Origin: Brevinematales bacterium
GTDB taxonomy: Bacteria > Spirochaetota > Brevinematia > Brevinematales > Thermospiraceae
Assembly (NCBI GenBank): GCA_026417555.1
Contig: JAOADA010000005.1
Span: forward strand, 60,041-124,040
DNA: 64,000 bases
Direction: 5' to 3'
The notes under the pieces were generated by a model. That model saw only the letters and a program-made list of their open reading frames with translations, ran no database searches and had not been told where the DNA came from. Positions 36,479 to 45,067 of this stretch are shown here, piece by piece (within the stretch, counting starts at the first letter, position 1; each line of letters begins with the position of its first letter). The position numbers and the translations under genes are program-made.

Positions 36479-37126
36479 ATGACGCGCGTCAAAATCTGTG
36501 GATTTCGCGATGAAACTTCTCTTGCCGTTGCCATTGAAAGGGGAGTCCATGCTGTAGGTTTTGTGTTTTATCAACCCAGCCCTCGTTTTGTCTCCCCAGA
36601 ACAAGCCCGTCGCCTCTGTACTTCCCTTCCCCCCTTTGTTTCAAAGGTAGGCGTATTTGTCGACACTCCACTTGCCCAGATGCTTGATATTGCCTATACC
36701 GTTGGCCTTGATACCATTCAACTCCACAGTGAAACCTATACCGAACATTTCATTTCGGAACTCAAAAACCAATGGCCTTTCTCCATTATCAAAGTTATTC
36801 GAAGTCCACACGTGGATGATCATCTTATTGAAAAGCACCATCTCACCCAAGCCAATGCTCTTCTTTTTGATACGTGGCACCCCGTAGAATATGGTGGCAC
36901 AGGAAATAGGCTCTCTCTTGCGCTTTCCGTATCCTCCCAAAGATGGATCCACCATAAGGCCATCCTTGCTGGGGGTATTACCGTTGAGAACCTTGCTGAG
37001 ATCCTTTCCCTTCAACCCTATGGGATCGATGTTTCCAGTGGTGTAGAAAGAACAAAAGGAATCAAAGACCCCGATCTTATCAAGACTTTTCTTCGTCGTT
37101 TTTACGAACTTGTTTCTCAGGCCTGA
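36479..37126 (+). CDS. trpF: Phosphoribosylanthranilate isomerase
   Basis: TrpF (215 aa), the isomerase of tryptophan synthesis. VKICGFRDETSLAVAI at the start, FYQPSPRFVSPEQA, VGVFVDTP, DTIQLHS and LAGGITVENL ... GIDVSSGVE are typical. The ATG at 36479 follows AAGGAGG; the upstream open frame runs through repeat DNA and is not part of the protein. No other trp gene is in the window, so it is a stand-alone trpF. It ends ten bases inside the convergent ferredoxin gene. Confidence 0.95.
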   Translation: MTRVKICGFRDETSLAVAIERGVHAVGFVFYQPSPRFVSPEQARRLCTSLPPFVSKVGVFVDTPLAQMLDIAYTVGLDTIQLHSETYTEHFISELKNQWPFSIIKVIRSPHVDDHLIEKHHLTQANALLFDTWHPVEYGGTGNRLSLALSVSSQRWIHHKAILAGGITVENLAEILSLQPYGIDVSSGVERTKGIKDPDLIKTFLRRFYELVSQA

Positions 37127-37314
37127 GTGGCTTCGTTTGCCACACGCACAAAGGTTCGGCATGCTCGGACGCACTTTCCACAATCAATACACTTCTTTTG
37201 ATCAACCACAGGAGCAGAAAACATTGACGGCTGGGAAATAGCCCCTACCGGGCAGAGTCTTATCACGGGACACATGTGATTTTTAGGGCAATATTGGTCG
37301 TGTACTCTTATCAT
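37117..37314 (-). CDS. 4Fe-4S ferredoxin-like protein
   Basis: A 65-residue iron-sulfur protein with two cysteine groups: CPKNHMCPVIRLCPVGA (C-x5-C-x5-CP spacing) in the first half, and CIDCGKCVRACRT in the second. The second is a standard CxxCxxCxxxC motif except that the last proline is replaced. Such small ferredoxins donate electrons to unspecified partners. GGAGAA precedes the ATG and an AT-only stretch (37330-37362) could contain its promoter. It is transcribed alone and its end overlaps trpF. Confidence 0.82.
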   Translation of the reverse strand: MIRVHDQYCPKNHMCPVIRLCPVGAISQPSMFSAPVVDQKKCIDCGKCVRACRTFVRVANEATQA

Positions 37315-37483
37315 AAGATTCTCCTTGGATAATTATATAATAATATTATAATATATAAATATGAAAAAGTCAAATACAAAAGGTGAGACACGTGAAAGAT
37401 GTTTCCCTATGAATCTTTTTTGAGACTCTTGTCCGGGAATTTTTTCCTTAGAGAAAACGGTATGGTCTTTATCCTCTTTAGTT

Positions 37484-37714
37484 TTCTTCTTGTTTAGAAA
37501 CGTTGTCAGGCTTGTCATGGTAAACCAGAGGAAGGCTATAAAAAAGCTCGAGAACATGCTCTCTACTTTTTCACATGGGAGAGGCATATCTTTTTTTAAG
37601 GATGGGTGAGGGGAGGTGTCTGGTGGGAAGCTCTCGACTTTGCTCAAAATATTGTTGTTTATTTCTTTTTCCATCTTAAAGTTAAAGTGATTCTTTTTGA
37701 GGAAAGGCGAGAGC
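37484..37714 (+). repeat. Composite repeat 2 (left part missing) with B-type palindrome
   Basis: From about 37484 the sequence follows composites 1 and 3 (TTGTTTAGAAACGTTG, TTTTTCACATGGGAGAGGC, GGTGGGAAGCTCTC) and ends in a B-type palindrome at 37630-37714 with arms GCTCTCGACTTTGCTCA and TGAGGAAAGGCGAGAGC. The A-type left member is absent; only a weak trace may exist near 37413. The rest of the 614-base gap, down to the end of oppF, shows no gene or clear terminator. Confidence 0.8.
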
Positions 37715-37928
37715 ATAGAGAAGAGGTATGCTTCCTTTTCTTGAAAAAGAGCTCAAAAATGAGGAGGCCTTTGCACGGATTTCAATGTGAAAAAGGAGTA
37801 TAGTCTCTCATACAGAGACTTTCCTGTACATACACAGGGAATCTTTTTTGAGTCCTTGCCACTTTCAAAAGAGAAGAAGTACGAAAAGATTTTTATAAGA
37901 GAACTCTATCCTTTGAATACTTCTCTCT

Positions 37929-38927
37929 CTACATGTTTGCACATTTCTCCCAGTGATGGCAGGCAGCAAAGTGAGAGGCAATTTTCTCCTCAAGAGGGGG
38001 GATAACCTCCTCACAAATATCTGTTTTCATATAACACCGATCTTTAAATGGACAGCCATGCCTCTCTCCGATAGGAGAAGGCACATCCCCCTTTAGAAGG
38101 ATACGCTTTCGCTGCTTCTCAAGCCTGGGATCAGGAATCGGAACATCTGAAAGCAAAGCTCGGGCATACGGATGAAAAGGCCTCTCATACAGTTCCTGGC
38201 TTTTTGCTAATTCCACGATTTTTCCCAAATACATCACCGCGACACGAGTTGAGATGTGTTTCACCACAGCAAGATCATGGGAGATAAAAAGATATGTTAA
38301 CTTTCTCTCCTGCTGAAGCTCTTCCAAAAGGTTAAGAATCTGGGACTGAATAGACACATCAAGGGCCGAGACAGGTTCATCACAGAGAATCAGTTGGGGA
38401 TTGAGGGCCAATGCTCGCGCTATACCAATGCGCTGCCTTTGGCCTCCAGAAAACTCATGGGGATAACGGTTCACAAACGACGGGGATAGCCCTACGCGAT
38501 GTAAAAGTTCTCCCACTCTCTCCCGAATCTCTGCTTTGGAGAGACTCAGTACTCCATATCGAGAAAAGATCTCCATAGGTTCGGCGATGATGTCTCCTAT
38601 TGTCATACGCGGATTAAGAGACGCATAAGGATCCTGAAAGATCATCTGAAAATGCTTTCTCTCCAAACGAAGGGAGGTATAATCAAGCTTCACAAGATCT
38701 CTATCTTCAAACCAGAGTTCCCCTTCTGTTGGTTCATGGAGTCGTATCATAGTACGCGCAAGGGTAGATTTGCCGCATCCTGATTCTCCTACGACTGCCA
38801 GTGTCTCACCCTCATACAAATCAAAAGACACTCCATCGACTGCCTTAAGTGTCTGAGGATTCTCCCAAAGACTTCCTCTGAGGGTAAAGTATTTTTTGAG
38901 ATTCTTCACACGAAACAACGCCATCAT
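37929..38927 (-). CDS. oppF: Oligopeptide ABC transporter ATP-binding protein OppF
   Basis: ATPase subunit (332 aa) of a peptide importer. Walker A is VGESGCGKST, signature LSGGQ-type sequence HEFSGGQRQRIGIARAL, Walker B ILCDEPVSALD, H-loop FISHDL, and the OppF/DppF C-terminal extension with cysteines (HGCPFKDRCYMKTDIC). Two consecutive ATGs (38927 and 38924) occur; the second is better spaced from AGGAG. It is the last gene of the opp run and follows oppD by 6 bases. Confidence 0.95.
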   Translation of the reverse strand: MMALFRVKNLKKYFTLRGSLWENPQTLKAVDGVSFDLYEGETLAVVGESGCGKSTLARTMIRLHEPTEGELWFEDRDLVKLDYTSLRLERKHFQMIFQDPYASLNPRMTIGDIIAEPMEIFSRYGVLSLSKAEIRERVGELLHRVGLSPSFVNRYPHEFSGGQRQRIGIARALALNPQLILCDEPVSALDVSIQSQILNLLEELQQERKLTYLFISHDLAVVKHISTRVAVMYLGKIVELAKSQELYERPFHPYARALLSDVPIPDPRLEKQRKRILLKGDVPSPIGERHGCPFKDRCYMKTDICEEVIPPLEEKIASHFAACHHWEKCANM

Positions 38928-38933
38928 TCTCTC

Positions 38934-39905
38934 CTAATACGGAAAATAACACGCATATCGTCCCTGCCCATTTTCTACCAGGGGGGGCATCTTTTGTTTA
39001 CAGATATCCTTGTGCCTCTCACAGCGAGGATAAAAGGGACACGCATCAGGGAGATTTAAAAGGTTGGGGGGAGTGCCTGGGATAGAATAAAACCTCCCCT
39101 CTCGTTTTTCATGAATTTTGGGAATAGATCGGATAAGCCCCACCGTGTAGGGGTGTTTGGGATTTTCAAAAAGTTCCTGGGTTGTATTCTCTTCCACAAT
39201 GTATCCTGCATACATCACAAGGATCCTCTCTGTCATACCAGCCACTACCCCAAGATTATGGGTAATCAGAACAAGACTCATTCCCTCTTCTCGGCGAAGG
39301 GTATTGATCAGCTCCAAAATCTGGGCCTGGATGGTCACATCCAGAGCGGTTGTAGGCTCATCAGCAATAAGAAGCTTTGGACGTGTCATCAGAGACATCG
39401 CAATCATAACTCGTTGTCTCATACCACCAGACATTTGATGAGGATAGCCGCTAAGGCGTTTCTCTGGTTCGGAAATTCCAACACGCCGAAAAAGCTCAAT
39501 GGCTCGTTCCCTCGCCTCTTTTCGTGAGACTTTCTTATGGAGCATGATTCCTTCCACCATTTGGGTTTCAATCTTTAAAAAAGGATTTAACGACGTCATA
39601 GGATCCTGAAAAATAAAAGAGACATCCCTCCCCCGGATTGTTCGGAGTTCTTCCTGGGAAAGAGCAAGGAGATTTCTTTTCTCAAACCAAACCTCACCTC
39701 CTATGATTTTTCCCGGTGGCTGAGGAATAAGCCGTAACATACTCAAATGGGACACGGATTTCCCGGATCCTGATTCCCCCACAACGCCTATGGCCTCATG
39801 GTACCCAAGTTTATAAGAAATCCCGTTGACGGCATGCACCAGTCCATCATCTGTTTTGAAAACCGTTCTGAGGTTATTGACCTGCAAAAGTGTTGTCTCA
39901 GCCAT
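38934..39905 (-). CDS. oppD: Oligopeptide ABC transporter ATP-binding protein OppD
   Basis: Partner ATPase (323 aa) in the peptide importer. Walker A VGESGSGKSV, signature HQMSGGMRQRVMIAMSL, Walker B LLIADEPTTALD, H-loop ITHNL, and the OppD-type cysteine motif CPFYPRCERHKDIC near the C-terminus, which binds an Fe-S cluster in some relatives. It sits 9 bases after oppC and forms a heterodimer with OppF at the inner membrane. Confidence 0.95.
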   Translation of the reverse strand: MAETTLLQVNNLRTVFKTDDGLVHAVNGISYKLGYHEAIGVVGESGSGKSVSHLSMLRLIPQPPGKIIGGEVWFEKRNLLALSQEELRTIRGRDVSFIFQDPMTSLNPFLKIETQMVEGIMLHKKVSRKEARERAIELFRRVGISEPEKRLSGYPHQMSGGMRQRVMIAMSLMTRPKLLIADEPTTALDVTIQAQILELINTLRREEGMSLVLITHNLGVVAGMTERILVMYAGYIVEENTTQELFENPKHPYTVGLIRSIPKIHEKREGRFYSIPGTPPNLLNLPDACPFYPRCERHKDICKQKMPPLVENGQGRYACYFPY

Positions 39906-39914
39906 ACCCTTATC

Positions 39915-40811
39915 CTACAGTTTGTTTTTTTGAGAGGGATCAAGAGCATCCCGAAGGCCCTCTCCCAAAAAATTTAGGGAAAAAAGCATCAATGTTAAAG
40001 CCAGTCCAGGAAAAATGATCCTCCAGGGATAGGTAGTGATCACATCCTTGCCCTCTGAGGCGAGAAGCCCCCACGAGGTCATAGGTGCCTGTACTCCAAG
40101 ACCCAAAAACGAAAGAAATGCCTCTTCAAGCATGATACTTGGAATCGTGAGAGTAAGATACACAATAATAGGCCCTATGGCATTTGGGATGAGATGACGA
40201 AAGATGATTCTTCGCCTTGATGCCCCAATAGACCTGGCTGCCTCGACAAATTCGTTATTCTTGAGTGACATGATCTGTCCCCGAGTAATTCTAGCAATAG
40301 TCATCCACGAAACAGAGGCAATACCCACAAACAGCATGAGAAAGTTTCTTCCAAAAATTACCATCAAGAGAATCACAAAAAACATATAGGGAAGGCTATA
40401 CAAAATATCTGCAAAACGCATCATCCATTCATCGAGTTTTCCACCTACAAAACCCGCAATTGCTCCATAGCTTACTCCTATCACAAGGGCCACAAAACCT
40501 GTCACAAAACCAATGGCGATCGAGACCCGACTTCCATAAATCACACGAGAAAACAGATCTCGTCCCAAACTATCTGTTCCAAAGGGATGTTTCCAAGAGG
40601 GTGGCTGATTAATCTGTGGATTCTCAAAGTCTATATATTCATATGAATAAGGGGCTATCAGAGGAGCGAAAATAGCCATTATGATAAATAGCAAAACAAT
40701 GATCCCTCCCACCACAGCCATCTTATTCTTCAAAAGCCTCCGCCATGCATCCTTCCAAAGAGAAACCCCCTTCACCTCTTCCAGGTGTAACTCTCGATTC
40801 TCCGTTGCCAT
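39915..40811 (-). CDS. oppC: Oligopeptide ABC transporter permease OppC
   Basis: Inner-membrane permease (298 aa). It has the OppC-type N-terminal cytoplasmic segment and first helix (VVGGIIVLLFIIMAIFAPLI), a HPFGTDSLGRDLFSRVIYGS segment, and the EAA loop (EAARSIGASRRRIIFRHLIPN) that contacts the ATPases. GGAGAG precedes the ATG; 9 bases separate it from oppB. Confidence 0.95.
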   Translation of the reverse strand: MATENRELHLEEVKGVSLWKDAWRRLLKNKMAVVGGIIVLLFIIMAIFAPLIAPYSYEYIDFENPQINQPPSWKHPFGTDSLGRDLFSRVIYGSRVSIAIGFVTGFVALVIGVSYGAIAGFVGGKLDEWMMRFADILYSLPYMFFVILLMVIFGRNFLMLFVGIASVSWMTIARITRGQIMSLKNNEFVEAARSIGASRRRIIFRHLIPNAIGPIIVYLTLTIPSIMLEEAFLSFLGLGVQAPMTSWGLLASEGKDVITTYPWRIIFPGLALTLMLFSLNFLGEGLRDALDPSQKNKL

Positions 40812-40820
40812 AGGTCTCTC

Positions 40821-41741
40821 CTATTTATAGCGAATTCTTGGATCAAGCAAAGCATACACCATATCCACCACAAAGTTCATAAATACAAGTAAGGTAGCAT
40901 ACACAAGAGTAATACCTGTGATAACCGTATAGTCCCGGTTAAAAGCTGATTGAACAAACTCTACCCCTATACCGGGAATATTGCATATACTCTCTACAAC
41001 CATTGATCCTGTCACAATCCCTGCAAAGGCTGGTCCCAAAAACGAAGCAACAGGGATAAGCGATCCTTTCAAAACATGCTTTATCAAGATGGTGGATTCA
41101 GGAAGCCCTTTAGCACGAGCTGTTGTTACATAATCCTTATGCATGTTTTCTACAATCCCTACTTTGGTTAACCGCGTGATATAGGCCATATAAGGCCAAG
41201 CAAGAGAAAGCACAGGAATAAGGTGATAACGATAATCCCCCCATCCAGCCACAGGAACCAAACGGAGCCATCGGGCAAAAACCAAAATAAAAATCGAAGC
41301 GATCACAAACATCGGAATAGAAATCCCAAGTACACTCACACCAGTAAAGAGATAGTCTGGCCACCGGTTCCGATAGAGCGCAGAAATAATCCCAAACACA
41401 AGCCCAAAGACAAGAGCTACCACAAGCGCCTCAATACCCACCTGAAAAGAAACAGGAAATTTTCGTTGAATAATATCATTCACGGTAAACACACGGCTCC
41501 GAAATGAAGGCCCAAAATCTAAACGAAAGAGAATATCCCCCATGTATCGAAAGTATTGTTTCCAGAGTGGCTCATCAAGATGATATTTTGCCTCAAGATT
41601 CTTCAAAACCTGTTCAGGAAGTTGCTTCTCTCGAGAAAACGGTCCCCCAGGTACCAAACGAATGATGAAAAAAGTCACTGTCATGATCACAAAAAGTGTT
41701 GGGATCATCGCCAAAAAACGCTTCACTGTATATCGTAACAT
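40821..41741 (-). CDS. oppB: Oligopeptide ABC transporter permease OppB
   Basis: Inner-membrane permease (306 aa) with the typical start MLRYTVKRFLAMIPTLFVI, LVPGGPF and the EAA-like loop YVTTARAKGLPESTILIKHVL. I place the start at ATG 41741 (GGAG eight bases upstream), since the frame further upstream runs back through the terminator hairpin behind oppA. Together with OppC it makes the translocation pore. Confidence 0.94.
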   Translation of the reverse strand: MLRYTVKRFLAMIPTLFVIMTVTFFIIRLVPGGPFSREKQLPEQVLKNLEAKYHLDEPLWKQYFRYMGDILFRLDFGPSFRSRVFTVNDIIQRKFPVSFQVGIEALVVALVFGLVFGIISALYRNRWPDYLFTGVSVLGISIPMFVIASIFILVFARWLRLVPVAGWGDYRYHLIPVLSLAWPYMAYITRLTKVGIVENMHKDYVTTARAKGLPESTILIKHVLKGSLIPVASFLGPAFAGIVTGSMVVESICNIPGIGVEFVQSAFNRDYTVITGITLVYATLLVFMNFVVDMVYALLDPRIRYK

Positions 41742-41775
41742 ACCGATACTCCATTCTCTCTCAAAAATAAAAACA

Positions 41776-41802
41776 GCACGGTCCTGAACTTCAGGACCGT
41801 GC
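41776..41802 (-). terminator. Hairpin between oppA and oppB
   Basis: Palindrome with 13-base arms, GCACGGTCCTGAA and its complement, separated by one base, eight bases after the oppA stop and followed on the minus strand by TGTTTTTATTTTT. A partial terminator here would give more OppA than membrane components. Confidence 0.85.
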
Positions 41803-41809
41803 ATAGAGA

Positions 41810-43366
41810 TTATTTTTCCAAATAGGCCTCTTTAAGAGGATGCAAGTCAAGAGCATTCATGTAAATACCCTTGACATAAGGTTTCCACATAAGAATATTT
41901 ACATAGAAATAGATAGGCATCACAGGAAGATCTCTCATGAGAATCTCTTCCACTTGACGGAAAATAGCCATACGCTTCTTTGGATCTTTTTCTCTTGCTG
42001 CCTGTTTGATGAGTTCATCATACTGAGGATTACTATACCCTGTCTGATTGTTTCCTCCACCTGTTACAAACATATCAAGGAAGGTGTTAGGATCTGGGTA
42101 GTCTCCAATCCATCCTGCACGAGCAATCTGATACTGGAGTTTTCCTACCCTATCAAGATATACTTTCCATTCCTGGTTTTCAAGAGCCACATCAATGCCC
42201 AGATTTTTCTTCCACATCTGCTGGATAGCCTCGGCAATCTTCTTGTGACCTTCAGAGGTGTTGTAGAGAATCGTCAACTTGGGGAAACCCTTGCCATCTG
42301 GATATCCTGCCTCAGCAAGAAGTTTCTTGGCTTTTTCTACGTTTTCCTTCTCACCCACATAGGGGGTATATCCTGCAAGGGAGGGAACAAAGTTGTATGC
42401 TGGTTGCTGTCCTGCTTTGAGAATATTGTCAATAATATACTTGCGATCAATAGAAAGATAAAGTGCCCGACGAACGCGAGGATCCTTCAAGGTAGGATCG
42501 GTCGTGTTAAAGCGATAAAAATACACCGCAAGTTGGGGAGCAACTTTTGTATCTGGATGCTTTAACATCTCCCCAACTCGGTCCGTGGGAACCGTAGGAA
42601 GCCAATCCAACTCATTGTTGAGATACTTTTCAAGAGCTGTATTGTTATCTTCGATGGCATAAAATTCTATCTGGTCGAGTTTCACCTTTTCCTTATCCCA
42701 ATAGGTTTCGTTTTTCACAAAAACAATCTTCTGATTGGGGATCCATTCCTTGATCTTGAATGGTCCATTCACCACAAGATTTTCTGGAAGAATCCACTTA
42801 TCCCCTGCCTTTTGTATCACATGCAAAGGAACCGGCATGTAAGTGGGAAAAGCTGTAAGCTGGAGAAAATAAGGGGTGGGATTTTCCAAGGTAACTTGGA
42901 GAGTACGATCGTCAATCACTTTGATTCCTACATCCGTTGCTTTCGCTTTCCCAGCATTATAAGCCTCCCCATTTTTGATCACGTAAAGCTGATAGGCATA
43001 TTCTGCCGCTGTTTCTGGAGCAAGTGCCCTGAGCCATGAATCCTTAAAGGTCTTGGCTGTAATGGGTGTCCCGTCCGACCAAACCACATTTGAGCGAAGG
43101 GTGAAGGTCCACACCAAGCCATCTGCAGACACTGTCCAACTCTCCGCCATGGCAGGTACTGGATTCAGTGTCTTTGGATCATACGCTGTCAATCCTTCAA
43201 AAATCTGAACCGCAATAGTAAACTCAGGATGTCCTGTCATGATGGCGGGATCAATGGTTTGTGGTTCTGTCCCATTGTTATAGCGAAGCACATTGGTTTG
43301 TGCCTTTGGTCCACATCCAGACAAAAACACAAACCCAACAAGACCTAACATGAGAAAACGTTTCAT
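41810..43366 (-). CDS. oppA: Oligopeptide-binding lipoprotein OppA
   Basis: Substrate-binding protein (518 aa) of the peptide ABC importer, SBP family 5. It has a lipoprotein signal peptide (FVFLSGC, cysteine 18), the N-terminal NNGTEPQTIDPAI and AESWTVSADGLVWTFTLRSNVVWSDGTPITA regions typical of OppA/DppA, and a C-terminal domain ending PVMPIYFYVN. Its lipid anchor would hold it at the membrane. It is first in the oppABCDF cluster, with its own promoter and a terminator-like hairpin before oppB. Confidence 0.96.
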   Translation of the reverse strand: MKRFLMLGLVGFVFLSGCGPKAQTNVLRYNNGTEPQTIDPAIMTGHPEFTIAVQIFEGLTAYDPKTLNPVPAMAESWTVSADGLVWTFTLRSNVVWSDGTPITAKTFKDSWLRALAPETAAEYAYQLYVIKNGEAYNAGKAKATDVGIKVIDDRTLQVTLENPTPYFLQLTAFPTYMPVPLHVIQKAGDKWILPENLVVNGPFKIKEWIPNQKIVFVKNETYWDKEKVKLDQIEFYAIEDNNTALEKYLNNELDWLPTVPTDRVGEMLKHPDTKVAPQLAVYFYRFNTTDPTLKDPRVRRALYLSIDRKYIIDNILKAGQQPAYNFVPSLAGYTPYVGEKENVEKAKKLLAEAGYPDGKGFPKLTILYNTSEGHKKIAEAIQQMWKKNLGIDVALENQEWKVYLDRVGKLQYQIARAGWIGDYPDPNTFLDMFVTGGGNNQTGYSNPQYDELIKQAAREKDPKKRMAIFRQVEEILMRDLPVMPIYFYVNILMWKPYVKGIYMNALDLHPLKEAYLEK

Positions 43367-43431
43367 ATATTTCCTCCTTACAAGAGTCTACCCGATTTCG
43401 CACCCCACAAAAAAAATTTCTCCTCCTGTAT

Positions 43432-43459
43432 ATTGTAACGGAAAAATCCCTTTTGTCAA
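43432..43459 (-). promoter_or_regulatory. Promoter of oppA operon
   Basis: On the minus strand TTGACA (43454-43459) and TACAAT (43432-43437) with 16-base spacer, about 65 bases before the oppA ATG. The leader carries two Shine-Dalgarno-like GGAGGA sequences, one near the ATG. Confidence 0.75.
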
Positions 43460-43587
43460 GTGAAAGAAGCGTTTTCCTTTGTCGAAGAAAAAGCCCTTGG
43501 ATGGGGGAAATTTCCCCCCTTTCGCAAATACATCACATGTTTCCTTGAGAAAATAATGTTTCCTCTCTCATAAGTTCTCGTCTTTTA

Positions 43588-43670
43588 GTTCTCTCCTTTT
43601 CTCAAAAAAAACACTCATAATTCTTTATTGATATTAAAAATAGGAAGATGCTTTTTGAGAATAAAAAAGC
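43588..43670 (+). repeat. 85-bp palindromic repeat, A-type (left member of composite 3)
   Basis: Left arm GTTCTCTCCTTTTCTCA, A-type centre (CTCATAATTCTTTATTGAT), degenerate right arm TGAGAATAAAAAAGC. Flank CTCTCTCATAAGTTC and the short insertion before the arm match the copy at 35986. Confidence 0.8.
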
Positions 43671-43903
43671 TGTACAAGAGTTCTTTTTTTGTTTCAGAAA
43701 CATTACAAGACTTTTTATGGTGAATTGGATGGAGGCTATGAGAAAGAACCGGAAAATGTCTTTCTATTTTTTCGAGAGGTGTATCTTTTTTAGGCAATGA
43801 GGGGGGGGCTAGGATGAAGCTCTCGACTTTTCTTACAAGATTGTGGTTTATTTCTTTTTCCATCTTGGAATTAAATTGACTCTTTTTGAGCAAAGGAGAG
43901 AGC
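43671..43903 (+). repeat. Composite repeat 3: conserved interior plus B-type palindrome
   Basis: The interior matches composite 1 (TTGTTTCAGAAACATTACAA, GGTGTATCTTTTTTAGGC), then the B-type palindrome at 43819-43903 with arms GCTCTCGACTTTTCTTA and TGAGCAAAGGAGAGAGC. The left B-type arm has mismatches that are not mirrored. No gene is seen in the 713-base gap between oppA and ssb other than this element, the oppA promoter and the ssb terminator. Confidence 0.8.
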
Positions 43904-44036
43904 ATAAAAAATCTCTCCCTCCTTTTTTTGGAAAAGACTCACAAAAGAAATGTGTGTCACCGGTGGAAAGGATGTTTTCGTCATTCCATCGTTCGCAAAA
44001 TGCATTTTTATTCTTTAGAGGACCAAAGAAAATATA

Positions 44037-44067
44037 AAAGCCCTTTGCCAAAAAAGCAAAGGGCTTT
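44037..44067 (-). terminator. Intrinsic terminator of ssb
   Basis: Stem AAAGCCCTTTGC / GCAAAGGGCTTT with a seven-base A-rich loop, 14 bases after the ssb stop; T-rich on the minus strand beyond it. Confidence 0.85.
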
Positions 44068-44080
44068 GTAAAAAGCTCTC

Positions 44081-44440
44081 CTACGCTTCCGGAAAAGAAG
44101 ACTTCGAGCGTCTTTGCTGAGGCATGAATTTGATATCCTGGGCAAGAATCACCACCCGGCTTCTTGCTTGTCCTGTTTCATCTTTCCAACGGCTTTGACG
44201 AAGTTTGCCTGACACAATAATTTTTCGCCCTTTTTTGAGATAGGAAGCACACACCTCGGCAATTTTTCCCCAAGCCGTCACCTCGAAGTAACTTGTTTGG
44301 TCAGCTGTTCCTTCTTGTTTTGAAAATCCAGCATGTGCAATAGCAAAGCGAGTATAGGCTGAGCCAGTTGCTGTATACCGAAGTTCCGGCTCACGAACAA
44401 CACCACCTTCAACAATCACCACATTCACCAACTTGGACAT
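44081..44440 (-). CDS. ssb: Single-stranded DNA-binding protein
   Basis: An SSB of 119 residues, shorter than E. coli SSB. The OB-fold is visible (VNVVIVEGGVVREPELRYTATGSAYTRFAIA, YFEVTAWGKIAEVCASYLKKGRKIIVSGKL), and it ends soon after the fold in a short basic tail (RRSKSSFPEA) without the acidic DDDIPF-type tip that binds partner proteins. The ATG at 44440 follows GGAGGA; the frame further upstream is AT-rich leader. It is not adjacent to rpsF/rpsR as in many genomes, so it may be a second SSB copy. Confidence 0.9.
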   Translation of the reverse strand: MSKLVNVVIVEGGVVREPELRYTATGSAYTRFAIAHAGFSKQEGTADQTSYFEVTAWGKIAEVCASYLKKGRKIIVSGKLRQSRWKDETGQARSRVVILAQDIKFMPQQRRSKSSFPEA

Positions 44441-44667
44441 ATTTTCCTCCTTCATATGAGTATTCACATATACTATCGAAATTTTTTTGTCAAAATTGCT
44501 TATTTTTGTTTTAAAAATGTTAAAAAAGCGGCTTTTTGGAAAAAATTTTTGCTTTGATATACTCTTCAAATATGGCATGAAAAGTTTTCTTCATTTGAAA
44601 GACATTTCCAGAGTTGAGGTATCCGAGATGTGGAGAAAATGAGTAAAGGGAGTATGTTTTTTTATAT

Positions 44668-44754
44668 GTTCTCTTCTTTTTTCTCACAAAGAATACCCAT
44701 AATTTTTTGTTTTTATGAAACATAGAAGAATATTTTTTGAAAAAAGGAGAGAAC
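44668..44754 (+). repeat. 85-bp palindromic repeat, A-type
   Basis: Arms GTTCTCTTCTTTTTTCTCA and TTGAAAAAAGGAGAGAAC, with GTT on the left matched by AAC on the right; centre with CCCATAATTTTTTGTTTT. Between ssb and the transposase-like gene, with the copy at 44887 about 130 bases further on. Confidence 0.78.
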
Positions 44755-44886
44755 ATATGGTACACTCTTTTTCTCCCTTTGGCAGAGTCTCACAGAGCCA
44801 TTTGTGAGGTTTTAGATACATATTTTCAAAACCCTCTTATAAAATTCCTTTATAGTCGCTGGTGAAAAAATCATCAAGAAAAATTT

Positions 44887-44972
44887 GCTCTCCCTTTTTC
44901 TCAAACTACTGTTATAGTATTTTCTTTAAAAACAATACCTTACACCTTTTTTTCTTGATACAAGGAGAGAGC
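44887..44972 (+). repeat. 85-bp palindromic repeat, diverged
   Basis: Left arm GCTCTCCCTTTTTCTCA, right arm TTGATACAAGGAGAGAGC, centre diverged but aligning best in A orientation (TTTCTTTAAAAACAATA). Lies about 95 bases before the transposase-like gene. Confidence 0.7.
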
Positions 44973-45017
44973 ATGTACATTCTTATATAAAAATTTCATC
45001 ACATAAATAGAACAAAT

Positions 45018-45048
45018 TTGACAAAAATTTTTCGATTCTTTCTATAAA
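45018..45048 (+). promoter_or_regulatory. Possible promoter of transposase-like gene
   Basis: TTGACA (45018-45023) and TCTATA/TATAAA (45041-45048); the spacer is 17 or 19 bases depending on the hexamer chosen. AGAGGAGG precedes the ATG at 45068. Confidence 0.5.
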
Positions 45049-45067
45049 CATTAAAGAGGAGGTTCCC

